From: Chara braunii
Taxonomy: Eukaryota > Streptophyta > Charophyceae > Charales > Characeae
Assembly: GCA_003427395.1 (NCBI GenBank)
Contig: BFEA01000348.1
Span: 538,179 to 563,445 of the forward strand
DNA: 25,267 nt
Direction of reading: 5' to 3'
Within the stretch, counting starts at the first letter, position 1; each line of letters begins with the position of its first letter. This document shows, one piece after another, positions 1 through 8,415 of this stretch. The notes below the pieces were generated by a model. That model had not been told where the DNA came from and did no database searches. It worked only from the letters and a program-made list of their open reading frames with translations. A program made the translations under genes and the position numbers.

Positions 1-32
1 GGGGGGGGGGCGGGTAATTTTCCAAATACCCC
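1..32. other. Left flank of element B, poly-G rich
   Basis: A run of ten G followed by CGGG opens the window, then a short AT-rich stretch and five C just before the insertion of element B. With the poly-G at 24531-24557 it represents the pre-insertion locus. No gene is visible. Confidence 0.6.
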
Positions 33-36
33 CATA
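33..36. repeat. Target-site duplication of element B, left copy (CATA)
   Basis: CATA directly precedes the TG end of the B LTR at 37 and recurs at 24524-24527 directly after the CA end of the other LTR. A four-base duplication at both outer ends supports one insertion event for everything between. Confidence 0.75.
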
Positions 37-76
37 TGCAAGGAATATGAGTGTGAACGATATACAGAAAACCAAT
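37..76 (-). repeat. 3' LTR of element B, fragment 1 (LTR 3' end)
   Basis: The 40 bases match 23419-23458 with only a few substitutions, beginning with the same TGCAAGG end. Similarity stops abruptly at 77, where insert C begins. Confidence 0.85.
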
Positions 77-84
77 TGGGCTTT

Positions 85-455
85 GGGATGTCAGAGTTAG
101 TCTCGGGTTCTAAGCTTGGCTTTGTATGAATTTTGGGAAAGCACTTTTCTAGGGGGAGTGCTGCCGAAATTTCTGCAAGACTAAGGAGTTAGTCAAAACT
201 TGTTTAAGTTGAACTCAAGTTGCCTTGTGAGTTCATATCTGACCTAGTATAAATCTGGGAAGTCTCCCTTTCTAAAAGGAGTGTTGTCCAAATTTCTACT
301 AATTCAGGGAGTTAGATAGAATTTGGCTTTCCAGAGTTGGAGATTATTTATGTTCTCATATTTGGGCTGATATAAACTTTGGAGAGACACTTTTCCTACG
401 GGAAGCGCTGCCGAAATTTTCTTGATTTAGAGGAGCTAGATCATATTTTGACAGA
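85..455 (-). repeat. Three degenerate tandem repeats, period about 123 bp
   Basis: The motif GCTGCCGAAATTT (or GTTGTCCAAATTT) recurs at 160, 283 and 407, each preceded by a CTTTTC(C)TA-type tract and followed by an AGGAGYTAG-type tract. Spacing is 123-124 bases. The third unit matches 2606-2705 in element D on the other strand. Confidence 0.8.
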
Positions 456-957
456 TGGCGATATTGGCGATCCACCCTGAATAGGGGAGATTCAACTAGG
501 GTCTGCCTTTGCTTTGGGCACCGCCTCGAGGAAGATTTAGGCTTAGCTAGCTGGGAGGATTTGAGTGAGAATATGTTATGGAGTTGTATTCTCCATACGC
601 TCATGATCTCAGCTTGGGGATTGGTCTGTCATGTGTTACATGTCGTCTTGATCGTTCGATTCAAGATCAAGACTAGATTCAACTTGATCCCTGGAGGATC
701 GTCTTCTGTTTTCACTAATAACAGGTCGGTTGCCGATTCGTCGGTCTTCGACTCAATTTCAATCCATTCCCCATACTCAACCTAAAAGGCTTTAGCCCTG
801 GTGGTTTTTATTGTTTGTTAAGGGTTTCACCCGGACTTTTATTGAATGGCCATTTAACAAAGGGTACTGAGTATTTAATTGAGGTTGGTTGGACTGGCAG
901 TTGGGGCTTGCATGGCTAAAGCGAAGGGGTATGAGCATAGAGGACTCCGGCCTTGCA

Positions 958-1022
958 ATATTGAATGGCTGAAGGAACTCATCGCGAGGGGTTACCCCTC
1001 ACGATATTGAACGGCTGAAGGA
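958..1022. repeat. 19-bp direct repeat with a palindrome between the copies
   Basis: ATATTGAAYGGCTGAAGGA occurs at 958-976 and 1004-1022, 46 bases apart. Between them lies GAGGGGT-T-ACCCCTC (986-1000), a perfect 7-bp inverted repeat. Confidence 0.7.
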
Positions 1023-1127
1023 CACGTCGTTCGGCCCTTGCAACATTTCCGCCCTTCAGGCGGAGTGTCCCGTCGGCCAAAGTAAGCAGGCCCTATGCAA
1101 GGGGAGACTCCTCCCCTTCAGGGCCTG
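1020..1127. repeat. Two adjacent two-tier inverted repeats
   Basis: First structure: outer arms GGACAC (1020-1025) and GTGTCC (1065-1070), with TCCGCC-CTTCA-GGCGGA inside (1048-1064). Second structure: outer arms CAGGCCCT (1087-1094) and AGGGCCTG (1120-1127), inner arms AAGGGGAG (1099-1106) and CTCCCCTT (1111-1118), loop ACTC, and an asymmetric internal loop. All four arm pairs are perfect. Confidence 0.8.
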
Positions 1128-1390
1128 AGGCTTGGGATATCCTGGACAAGGACCGTGAACCCCGGCCTAGGACCAACGTCCGACCAAGAAAGCCCCAAAA
1201 CGCAAATAGGCAGAGGGGAGGGTCTTCCCTGTCTCTCAATCCCAACTCTCACGCGGTTGTTAACATGGCCTCTTAGGCCTCCCGAACACTCATCATTCGT
1301 ATATCCACGCATACATGCGGAAGGGGGATAGAGTTATGACGATCACTTCTCACAGGCACAGTGGAACTCCTCACAACCATGTATGTGTAT

Positions 1391-1418
1391 ATGCACCGAG
1401 AAACCATCCATATAGAGC
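1391..1418 (-). repeat. 3' LTR of element B, fragment 2
   Basis: Twenty-eight bases match 23512-23539 with one visible substitution. They end in GAGC, which is the left copy of the target duplication made by element A. Confidence 0.85.
1415..1418. repeat. Target-site duplication of element A, left copy (GAGC)
   Basis: GAGC precedes the LTR end TGTTACG at 1419 and recurs at 16975-16978 after the opposite LTR end. The uninterrupted B LTR carries a single GAGC at 23536-23539, which is the paralogous empty site. Confidence 0.9.
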
Positions 1419-1527
1419 TGTTACGATCTTGGTCATTCCCAAAGTGCAAATTCACAATGAAAGACCATGCCACCCAACTGCGAAAGAAATGAAAGCATTT
1501 GCAAAGAGATAGAGACCAAAGAAGAGA

Positions 1528-1560
1528 GAAAGAAGAAGAAGAAGAAGAAGAAGAAGAAGA
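1528..1560. repeat. (AAG)n microsatellite in the A LTR
   Basis: About eleven AAG units. The equivalent site in the other LTR (15707-15786) is a GAAGAC hexamer array. Low-complexity reading frames over it are artefacts. Confidence 0.9.
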
Positions 1561-2519
1561 TGTACACCAGCAAGACCAATGACAAATCCCCCTTCTCTCT
1601 CCACCTTCCTCCTCCTCCTTCACTTCACCAATCTTATTCTTCTTCCAATAATAATAATAATAACAATGAGTGGATGAACCAGAATCAATATCCGAAGTTC
1701 CCTCTTACTGCTGACACAACAACAACAAGTCCACCACAACTATGGCTTCCCCCTCTTTTCCACCTCTCACATGCCTAGGCTATGGCGGACTACTGAGGGC
1801 TCAGCCCTCCTGTGCAAACTCCTGTCCAAAGGACAACCCAAAGCACCTATGTCGCTGCTGACTTAGCCGCCATGTCTGAATCTGCCTCCAGCACTACCCC
1901 GACTGAGGCCTTCCAGATCATCGCCCAACAAGATGATAAAGATGGTGTCCACCATAGCCAGGTCGGTACCTCGCCACTCTCCTTCTTCACCCCCTTCTTC
2001 CTCCTCCTCAGGCTGGGCTGCTCGCCATAGCCAGGCTGAGCGCCCAGCTGCCCTTCACCTCCAGGCAGCGCTGTACAAGTCCAGCGCTTGGCTTCAGCAA
2101 CATGTCGCCAATCCTTGCATACCGCAAATGAGAGGCTGGGCTCTCCGGTCAGCCTCAAGATATAGCGGCCCGCTTGCCTCCTAGGCGGTGACTTCCAGGC
2201 CGCTCGGCCTCCCAAGCAACCGGTACCTCCTCCCTTTCGGAGGGAAACATCATTGCAGGCTCTGCTATCGTCCGAACAGGCCCTAGACTCGGGTTACTTG
2301 GACTGGTACCGACCCTCCTCTAACCTACCGCTACTGGGTCTCTAAAAATGCCAACTTTTTCTCTTCTTCTGCTCGGCCTCCAGTACCCGACACCTCTACC
2401 ACTACTTGAGTGGTACTGGCCTACGTGCTACTTAAGTGTTTTTCCCCGCTGCAACCCTCAAAGTCACGGCCAAAGGTAAGTACCGGCTCTGCGGGGCCTT
2501 TCAACCAACAAGTACCCTT

Positions 2520-2523
2520 GCGG
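2520..2523. repeat. Target-site duplication of element D, left copy (GCGG)
   Basis: GCGG precedes TGTCG at 2524 and recurs at 7730-7733 after CGACA. The other A LTR reads CCCTTGCGGGTCACAC across this point (from 16788) with a single GCGG. Confidence 0.88.
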
Positions 2524-2605
2524 TGTCGCGCGCATCGGTCCGGCACCGCACGCGGCGGCGCGGGACCCTCTCGGCCGCGTCACGCAGGAGTTGGACCTAA
2601 ACTTT

Positions 2606-2705
2606 GGCAAGTCAAAATTTATCTAACTCCTTGAATCTGTAGAAATTTCGGCAGCGCTTCTCGTAGGAAAAGTAGCTTACCAGAATTTATACAGGTCCAA
2701 GTATA
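2606..2705 (+). repeat. Single unit of the repeat found in inverted orientation at about 340-455
   Basis: The segment around AATTTCGGCAGCGCTTC (2643-2659) aligns along its length with the reverse complement of insert C near 355-455. Shared blocks include GTCAAAAT, CTCGTAGGAAAAGT-like and AATTTATA-like tracts. It links C and D as relatives. Confidence 0.75.
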
Positions 2706-2987
2706 GTAACAAGCCTCAGGAAATGCAAAAATCGGTCCAAGTAAAATAAAGTCAGCTCAGCAAATGCAGAAATTGACCTAACTCCTATCGCTCTAGCACG
2801 TGGCGAGCCTCTAAAGCAACTACCTGTCAACCTGAAACCCAGACCAAGTAGTAGCCTCACTCAGCCACATGCAGGCCAAACCACAAAGGTAAGTACTCTC
2901 GCCATTCCCAAGTTCTTTCAGCAACCAATAGTTTATGCTTTCTCAGTGAGTTACCCTTTATACCCAACTTACATAAGGCATAAGTCA

Positions 2988-3923
2988 GGGCACCTGAACT
3001 TACAGAGCGCGCCCAACTTAGCCAGACCCAAAGTCAGAATACCTAAACTTATAGAGCGTTCTGACGTGGCCAAGTATACACAAACAGAGGGCACAACTAC
3101 TTCTCTTCTTCTTTGGGCGTGCGACTAGACCACTCTAGTCGCCCTGAACTGTTTAAATAGCCAAATTGTATATACCTCTCTGAACTTAGTCTTCAAAGGG
3201 ACATAAGGCTGAGCCGCTCAACTTAGAACATTGCTCAGCCTGTCCACACTTACCTTCAATTATATCTCTTAATGATACTCTCTTCAGTTGTGATAAGCTA
3301 TAGTCAGGCTACCTAAACTTCTAGAGCGGTCTGACTAGCCTGTTCTTAATAGCATAGAAGTAGTACAATATAGCCAAGTTATATCCATTGGTTCCAACAT
3401 GTGCGAGGCATTGGGTCAGACCACCTAAACTTATAGAGTGGTCTGATCCTCAGCTAGGTTCGTTTCTCTCTGGTCCACTCTGTGCTAGGCAGTGGGACAG
3501 GCTACCTAAACTTATAGAGCGGCCCGTCCCTTGCCAAGATTATTCCCTCAAAACAAAACAGAAGAAGGGTTGAGCCACCTAAACTTATAGAGCGGCTCAT
3601 ACCTCCTTGTTCAAAACCAAAGAAACTGAGAGAATCCCAAGTAAATGGGGCAACCCAAGGCACCTAAACTTATAGAGCGCCTTGGGTCCCTGAAAACCAC
3701 TCACAGTCAAATCCCCACAAGTCAGAGCAGTCAGGACACCTAAACTTATAGAGCGTCCTGACCCTCCATGCAGTTCACAGCACCAGGTCTCCCCAAACTT
3801 ATGGGGACATCCCGACCTCCAGAGCTTCAGGCTACCTAAACTTATAGAGCGGCCTGAGGCTCCATGCAAACCAAAAATAAACAGAGTGTCGGGCTTCCCC
3901 AAACTTAAGGGGACCTCCTAGCC
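2988..3923. repeat. Array of about 13 stem-loops with constant loop and covarying stems
   Basis: The loop ACCTAAACTTATAGAGCG or a close variant recurs, each time between complementary arms that differ from copy to copy. Arm pairs: 2988-2991/3011-3014, 3033-3039/3059-3065, 3206-3214/3233-3241, 3301-3307/3331-3337, 3413-3424/3438-3449, 3494-3502/3522-3530, 3571-3576/3594-3599, 3653-3661/3679-3687, 3730-3737/3755-3762 and 3822-3832/3852-3862. Two copies (3785-3818, 3892-3923) have an outer stem plus an inner CCCC/GGGG stem around AAACTTAT or AAACTTAA. One further inverted repeat (3121-3142) has a 4-base loop. Spacing is mostly 70-110 bases, and neighbouring spacers are partly similar (for example after GCCAAG), so this is a degenerate tandem array. 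Confidence 0.88.
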
Positions 3924-4810
3924 TTAATGACCCAGTCAAGCTGCACACAATACTGCCTTCCTCCCAACCTTCCCCCAGATGCAAGCCATCTCATTTATAG
4001 TCTGCTTTCAGGCAATCAACAAACCTGAAACTGAGATTGCACACACACTCCTTTACTTCAGTCTGACTTAAGTCCTGACAGTCAAACCAAAATCAGAGTA
4101 CAGGAGTCACGCAGTACACTCAGTCAAACCATAGAAAGATGTACAGGTAGGGGTTATAGTTGGGTTTATAGAGGGAGTCAAGGGATTACCACTCAATTCC
4201 CTGCCTCCAGGACTCCGCCTGAGTCCCGGCAGAGCTCCCACAATCGGTGGGGCAACCTCCCACAAAGGCCTTGGCGCGGATTACGGGCCACACGCCCGCC
4301 TGCCGCCTTCCTCCCAGAACCAAGGACCAAACTTTAGAGTAAGAAGGGCAGGATAAGAGGGGTAAGACTCTCAGACTCAGGGAAGAACCACTCAGACTCG
4401 CTTGAGAGGGTCTTCAATCCTTCCGCGCCTGAGGGCCCCGCAATGGCAGCCTAGTGACAACCGCTTGATCCAACACCAGTCACGATACTGACGTCAACCT
4501 TCCCCTTCTAATCATGCCCAAGTACAATCACTGCCTTGTGTAAAAACCGTACCCCGGCCTCGCTCACAACCCCCAAGCTGCCCCGAGCCTTACCCCCTTT
4601 CTTGCTGCCTCACGCACTGCGGTCACTAGAACAGGCAGCCCACCAGTCGACCAAGCAAGCCTCCAACCCCACAGCTAACTTCACGTTACTCCCATTGGCA
4701 GGTTGCGCAAGCCGAAATCAATACTCCGCCAGGCCGCGGAAAGACACTCCTTAGTAATCCAACCTCCCTCTCGATACAGTTGTGCCGTCCCTACACAAGC
4801 TAGAGTGAAC

Positions 4811-5061
4811 CTTCCGCTACCCCACGGAGGAATGCGCCGTTCTGCAGTCGTGCGCACAGAAATGGCAGGAAGGCGCCGGTTCCGTCAATAGGATGGGCAG
4901 CACATCGGCCTAGTGGTGAGTCTCCAACCCCGCGGCTCACTCCTCCCCGCCACTGTCTTCGTTCGGAGGGGCGTCACACTGGCCACCCCTCAGTTCGCTC
5001 CTGGTTACTTGTTCAACAAAATGAGGAAAATTACGTGAATCTTCCGCTAGAACACGGAGAG
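4811..5061. repeat. Pair of CTTCCGCTA...CACGGAG inverted repeats
   Basis: CTTCCGCTACCCCACGGAGG lies near 4812-4831, and CTTCCGCTAGAACACGGAG near 5041-5059. Arms CTTCCG and CGGAG(G) pair around an 8-base loop whose three central bases differ. The copies are about 230 bases apart. No other feature was recognised in the interval. Confidence 0.6.
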
Positions 5062-5268
5062 ATACAGATTCGACGATTTCCTTCCTTCAGGCGCAACTCT
5101 TAACGCCCATACTGCCTAATCTAAGCCCCAACCCACGAATCCTATTCCCTCATTAGTCTCCCTCGCCCTCAAAGCCTTTAGAATGCCCTTCCCCTTTTCC
5201 GATTTTATCAAAGATCGGGTGAGTATCGTGTTGCATGCTTCCCCCCATCCCCGTTTCTCAACACCTCC

Positions 5269-5293
5269 GCGCAGCCTATAAGTCAGACTGCGC
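5269..5293. repeat. Lone stem-loop resembling the array on the opposite strand
   Basis: GCGCAG (5269-5274) and CTGCGC (5288-5293) pair perfectly around CCTATAAGTCAGA. That loop contains CTATAAGT, the reverse complement of the ACTTATAG core of the 2988-3923 array. Confidence 0.55.
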
Positions 5294-5832
5294 AAAAACT
5301 ACTACTCTGCTACTAATTCGGGCCACGCCAATGGATTCGCCCTGACCCAAACATCAAATTAGCTTCTTCCCCTCCGCCCGAGTTCACAGAGAATAGAGTA
5401 GTAATCTCAATTTCTCCTCCCTTCTTCCTTAGCTCCCACCATAGCCTGGCGCACCATCTTTCTCTACTGACTCCATATCCGCTAACCTACCGCCCAAACT
5501 ACCCTCACTAATAAACTCGCCATGGCCGAAAATGCTAGGAACGAGCCCTTATTCGCCCATTTCCGTCGAGGAACGGGCGTAAAACCGTCTTTCCTCCGGC
5601 CATAGCTCGCCGCTCCTTCTTTGTTGCGCCCCTTCCTATCTCGCACGCACCCCACGCCAGATCGCGTCCCGGTTCACCTCCTTCACAATGGTGCCCGCCA
5701 CTCCGTTCTTCGTTTTTCAACCGGCCCCGCTGCCCGTCGGTCCGTCCAGAAGCACGCAACAAGAGGTGAGCGAGCAAAAAATCCCGAGCACTCGGGTCTC
5801 CGCTTGACTTATGCGTGCCAGCTTCGAGTCGG

Positions 5833-6745
5833 GGCCACGCTGAACTTCTCTGTATCGTTCCAATTTCGACAGATGTCCCAAAGAACACGGGCCGGGGCAG
5901 CACCTTCCTCAGCACTCCGAAACCTACGCGGCCGAGACCCCGCCCCTTTTTAACGCAGGAACCCACCCTCCTTCTCGGGGATCGTGCACTTCGACTTTAC
6001 CGTGGGCCAAGCTGACCTTCTCCGTGTCGGCCCGAATCCCCCACGGGTGCCCCAATACGATCCTTCGTGGTTGTACCCCCACCCACTTCGCTATTCTTGC
6101 ACGGACCTGGCCCTTCCTTCGGGCTTCATGCATGCGAACCTTGCACAGGGCCGTGCAAGTCTTCCCTGTCTCCTCTTTGCGGGCCCCCCTGGCCACGTCT
6201 CGCGCTCGTGTTCATCCCCGGGCTTCGCAAGCACTCCCTTTGCACGGCTGGCCAAGCGGATCCTCCCTGTATCGTACCGATTTCAACGGATATTCCGAAG
6301 GACCCCACTTACAACGGCCCTCCACGGCCCTTTCCCTTAACCTGTTTTCCGTCCGGGTTCATTCCCGGACTTTCCCCCGTTACCCTACATAGCAGCCAGG
6401 CGGTTCTTCCCGATATCACTTCAATCTCCACGGATGCCTTTCGGATTTCCGCGCGGCCACAACCCCATTCTACCCCGACGCACGCACCTGGCCCCTCCGT
6501 CAGGGTCCATACGCGTCAAACTCACGCCGGGGCCAAGCAAACCTCCTGTGCACCGTTCCAATTTTTAACAGATGTCCCGAAGGACTCGCGCGGCTGCAGC
6601 CTCGCCCTTCTTTGGCATGCGAACCCGGGCCCTTTTTCGGGATCTATACGTATCGTCCTTACGCAGGGGCCATGCTACTCTTCCCCATATCGTTTTGAAT
6701 CTAGCGAGTATCCCGTAGGACTCGCGCTGCACGGCGCTCGTCGGC
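5833..6745. repeat. GC-rich degenerate tandem repeats, about 137-144 bp
   Basis: Units start with a GGCCAAGC-like block at 5833, 6005, 6149, 6250, 6394, 6531 and 6668. Most are followed by a CTTCTCCGTATCG-like block and then a GATGTCCCGAAGGAC-like block. The prevailing spacing is 137-144 bases, with one short (101) and one long (172) interval. The open frames here, including one of 228 codons on the plus strand, follow these repeats and have no known domain. Confidence 0.75.
6351..6370. repeat. Stem-loop GTCCGGG/CCCGGAC
   Basis: Perfect 7-bp arms (6351-6357 and 6364-6370) flank TTCATT. A near copy with loop TTCGTT lies at 6790-6809, 439 bases downstream, and the upstream CCTTAA-C-TGTTTT context is also shared. 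Confidence 0.75.
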
Positions 6746-6789
6746 GCGGCTAGCGGTCTCATGGCCCCCTGTCCTTAATCCGTTTTCTC

Positions 6790-6809
6790 GTCCGGGTTCG
6801 TTCCCGGGC
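6790..6809. repeat. Second copy of the GTCCGGG stem-loop
   Basis: GTCCGGG (6790-6796) and CCCGGGC (6803-6809) pair with one G-T wobble around TTCGTT. It resembles a tRNA T-arm superficially, but no acceptor, D or anticodon arm is present. Confidence 0.65.
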
Positions 6810-7700
6810 CCCCCCTTTCCGCGGTTGCTGCGTCAGCAAGTCTGACCAGCCAAGAGAAAAAAAATCTAAGAACAAAGATCTCCCGTGGGCTCTTTCAAAA
6901 TTCTCTTCTTCCACCACCCTGTTGCTCCCCCAGAACTTAGTCACCCCTCCCTTCTACCCCTAACCCTAGGATCGTAAACAAGGGATGAGGTAAAACAAGG
7001 TGGACTTAGACATTAGCCCCGGGGCTGCTTAGCGAAGGGGGTCGCCAAATGGCTACAGGCCACGGGCATCCCCAAGGCCCCCCTTGCCCCGCGGCCGGGC
7101 CCGCGACCGAACTGCCTCAGCAAAACAAAAGGGGGATAGTCCTACGGGACCCTCGACCCCTCTCCGCTCCATTGCTCCCGTGCCTCCGTCCGCCGGTTTC
7201 GAACCTCGTACCTCTGCCAAAACAATCCAGTGTCGTAACCGATAGGGCTAAGCCCAAGCCTGTGACCAGCAGGCGCGGCTTCCCACATAAGGCGGTCTCA
7301 CGCGGCGCCTTCGGGCCAGGGTACTGCCTCGCCCACTCCTTCGGCCCCCACCTACATTCGCGGCCCCTTGGCGTCTGCGCCACCCTGCCAGCCTGGGCCC
7401 GGGCCATCCCATGCGCCTACTGGCGTGTCAACCCTACCACTGGACCGCGCGCTCCGATCAAAAACAGACTTTTACCCCCAATCCAAGCTCGCAACATGGT
7501 CCGGGCCGGTCGGCTAGACCGGCCGCCTATCTCAACCAGAAAAAATCACACGCGCGCCTCAAAATTTGCGCGCCCACATACTCCATACCGTGACAAGGCA
7601 GACCTTGGCCCGCGCGCGGACAACCCTCACATTTTTCCTGTACGGGCACCCAAAAGCCAGGCTAACCGAGCCTTTCTGTCACTTTCAAAAACCAAGGCGG

Positions 7701-7718
7701 ATACCCTTGTAAGGGTAT
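7701..7718. repeat. 8-bp palindrome near the right end of element D
   Basis: ATACCCTT-GT-AAGGGTAT is a perfect inverted repeat ending 11 bases before the CA terminus of D. A subterminal hairpin recalls Helitron 3' ends, but the terminus is CGACA, not CTRR, and a GCGG target duplication is present. Confidence 0.8.
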
Positions 7719-7729
7719 TCGTGCCGACA

Positions 7730-7733
7730 GCGG
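7730..7733. repeat. Target-site duplication of element D, right copy (GCGG)
   Basis: GCGG follows the CGACA end of D, and the A LTR then resumes at 7734 with GTCACACACACAC. Confidence 0.88.
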
Positions 7734-7910
7734 GTCACACACACACTCTGCCGACAGGCACTCAGACAGGCATGCAAACCAGCAGGCACGCACACACACA
7801 CAGACTCGGAAACCACAACAGAATGCTGGAGTTTCAACAAGGCATTCATTCCAGCGGCAAATCCCATAAATCAGTAGTATTCTCAGTCTGTGTTTTGGCG
7901 GGTCATTACA
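7734..7910 (-). repeat. 3' LTR of element A, proximal part (LTR 5' end)
   Basis: It matches 16797-16974, including the CA-rich tract, the AGACTCGGAAACCACA block and the terminal GGGTCATTACA. On the minus strand this is the LTR start, TGTAATGACCC. Confidence 0.92.
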
Positions 7911-7923
7911 CTACCCCCCTCTC
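7911..7923 (-). promoter_or_regulatory. Polypurine tract of element A
   Basis: On the minus strand GAGAGGGGGGTAG directly precedes the TGTAATG start of the 3' LTR. This is the expected place for the plus-strand DNA primer used in reverse transcription. Confidence 0.8.
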
Positions 7924-7951
7924 AAGAGCGAGGTCCCTTCGAGCGAGTAAC

Positions 7952-8389
7952 TCATTCAAAGTCAGCACAAAATGTGTCGTAGGCGTAGATCAGAAAGAGA
8001 GATTTAGTGAGACCGTGAGGAGCGAGTTTTGCAGAAAACTTAGTAGTCTGTCCATCAACGATTTGTCGTTCATAAGCGTTAACAACACGTGGAGCATTCT
8101 TTAGCAACTCTTTTCGGTCGATCCAGAAAAACTCGTTCAACGGGTGATAGAGGAAGTGAACCTTGTACTGTCTGTTCCTCCCTCTTCCTTCATGGGAAAC
8201 AATTTTGTCTATCTCATGACCGTCGTCAATAGGACGAGGTATCATAGGATCTCGGAAGGGAAAAGCCTCGTCATCGATGTGTGGAAACAGTTTGGACGCG
8301 TGAAAGACCGGATATGTGCGCAGATGAGGAGGCATGTCAATCACATACGAAGGACCAAAATCATCCCCAATCACCTTAAGACCTGCCAA
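7952..8389 (-). pseudogene. pol: Element A pol: integrase C-terminus with chromodomain-like end
   Basis: 145-codon open segment. Residues 12-36 (GPSYVIDMPPHLRTYPVFHA region) are the conserved GP(Y/F)-type module of Ty3/gypsy integrases. Residues about 59-108 look like a degenerate chromodomain, with YKVHFL, a W at 89 and a closing AYERQ helix. In active chromoviruses this part binds modified histones and directs integration. The segment is one frame out from the preceding integrase piece, with the shift near 8390, so no continuous polyprotein can be read. The stop lies about 30 bases before the PPT, which fits the normal 3' end of pol. Confidence 0.85.
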
Positions 8390-8415
8390 GGGTCATAGTA
8401 CAATGGAAAAAGCTT

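Larger units (their letters stand above)
77..1390. mobile_element. Insert C: noncoding, hairpin-rich insertion in the B LTR
   Basis: This 1.3-kb stretch has no counterpart in the whole B LTR and replaces about 53 bases of it (23459-23511). No clear target duplication or terminal repeats are visible, so the event involved a deletion or gene conversion, or the ends have decayed. It holds three degenerate tandem repeats (85-455) related in inverted orientation to 2606-2705 of element D, and two-tier inverted repeats at 1020-1127. Short open frames here have no recognisable domain. It is probably a fragment of the same noncoding family as D, on the opposite strand. Confidence 0.6.
1419..2523 (-). 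repeat. 3' LTR of element A, distal part
   Basis: It matches 15594-16796 of the other A LTR throughout, apart from microsatellite and small indel differences: (AAG)n here against (GAAGAC)n there, and one copy of a 41-bp unit that is doubled in the other LTR. Similarity ends at GCGG (2520-2523), where element D is inserted. Confidence 0.9.
2524..7729. mobile_element. Element D: 5.2-kb noncoding insertion with TG...CA ends in the A LTR
   Basis: The insert begins TGTCGCGCG and ends GCCGACA, giving a 5-bp terminal inverted repeat TGTCG/CGACA of retroviral TG...CA type, with target duplication GCGG. I find no terminal direct repeats, PBS, protease, RT or integrase. It could be a solo LTR of an unusually long LTR family, or a large non-autonomous element. 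The left 3 kb is moderately AT-rich and holds a stem-loop array. The right half is GC-rich with tandem repeats, and its long open frames reflect few stop codons in GC-rich DNA. No feature beyond short inverted repeats was seen in 3924-5500 or 6945-7700. Confidence 0.8.

Noticed and set aside
2988-3923. CRISPR array
   Set aside because: The repeats are not identical, the variable parts are paired arms around a constant loop, spacing is irregular, there are no cas genes, and the DNA is eukaryotic.
5535-5966. 143-codon minus-strand open frame in D
   Set aside because: It overlaps open frames on the other strand in GC-rich repeat DNA, with no domain and no recognisable start context.
6067-6753. 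228-codon plus-strand open frame
   Set aside because: It follows degenerate tandem repeats in GC-rich DNA where stops are rare. Overlapping frames on both strands are also open.
6740-6815. Possible tRNA gene from a GGTTCGTTCC T-arm-like motif
   Set aside because: No acceptor stem, D-arm or anticodon arm could be folded around it, and a near copy at 6351 has the same context without tRNA features.
7701-7729. Helitron-like 3' end (subterminal hairpin)
   Set aside because: The terminus is CGACA and not CTRR, the insertion made a GCGG duplication, and the left end is TG and not TC.
7049-8104. 351-codon plus-strand open frame
   Set aside because: It runs across the end of element D, the A LTR, the PPT and the antisense of pol. 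Its composition follows GC-rich DNA and CA repeats, and no domain is visible.
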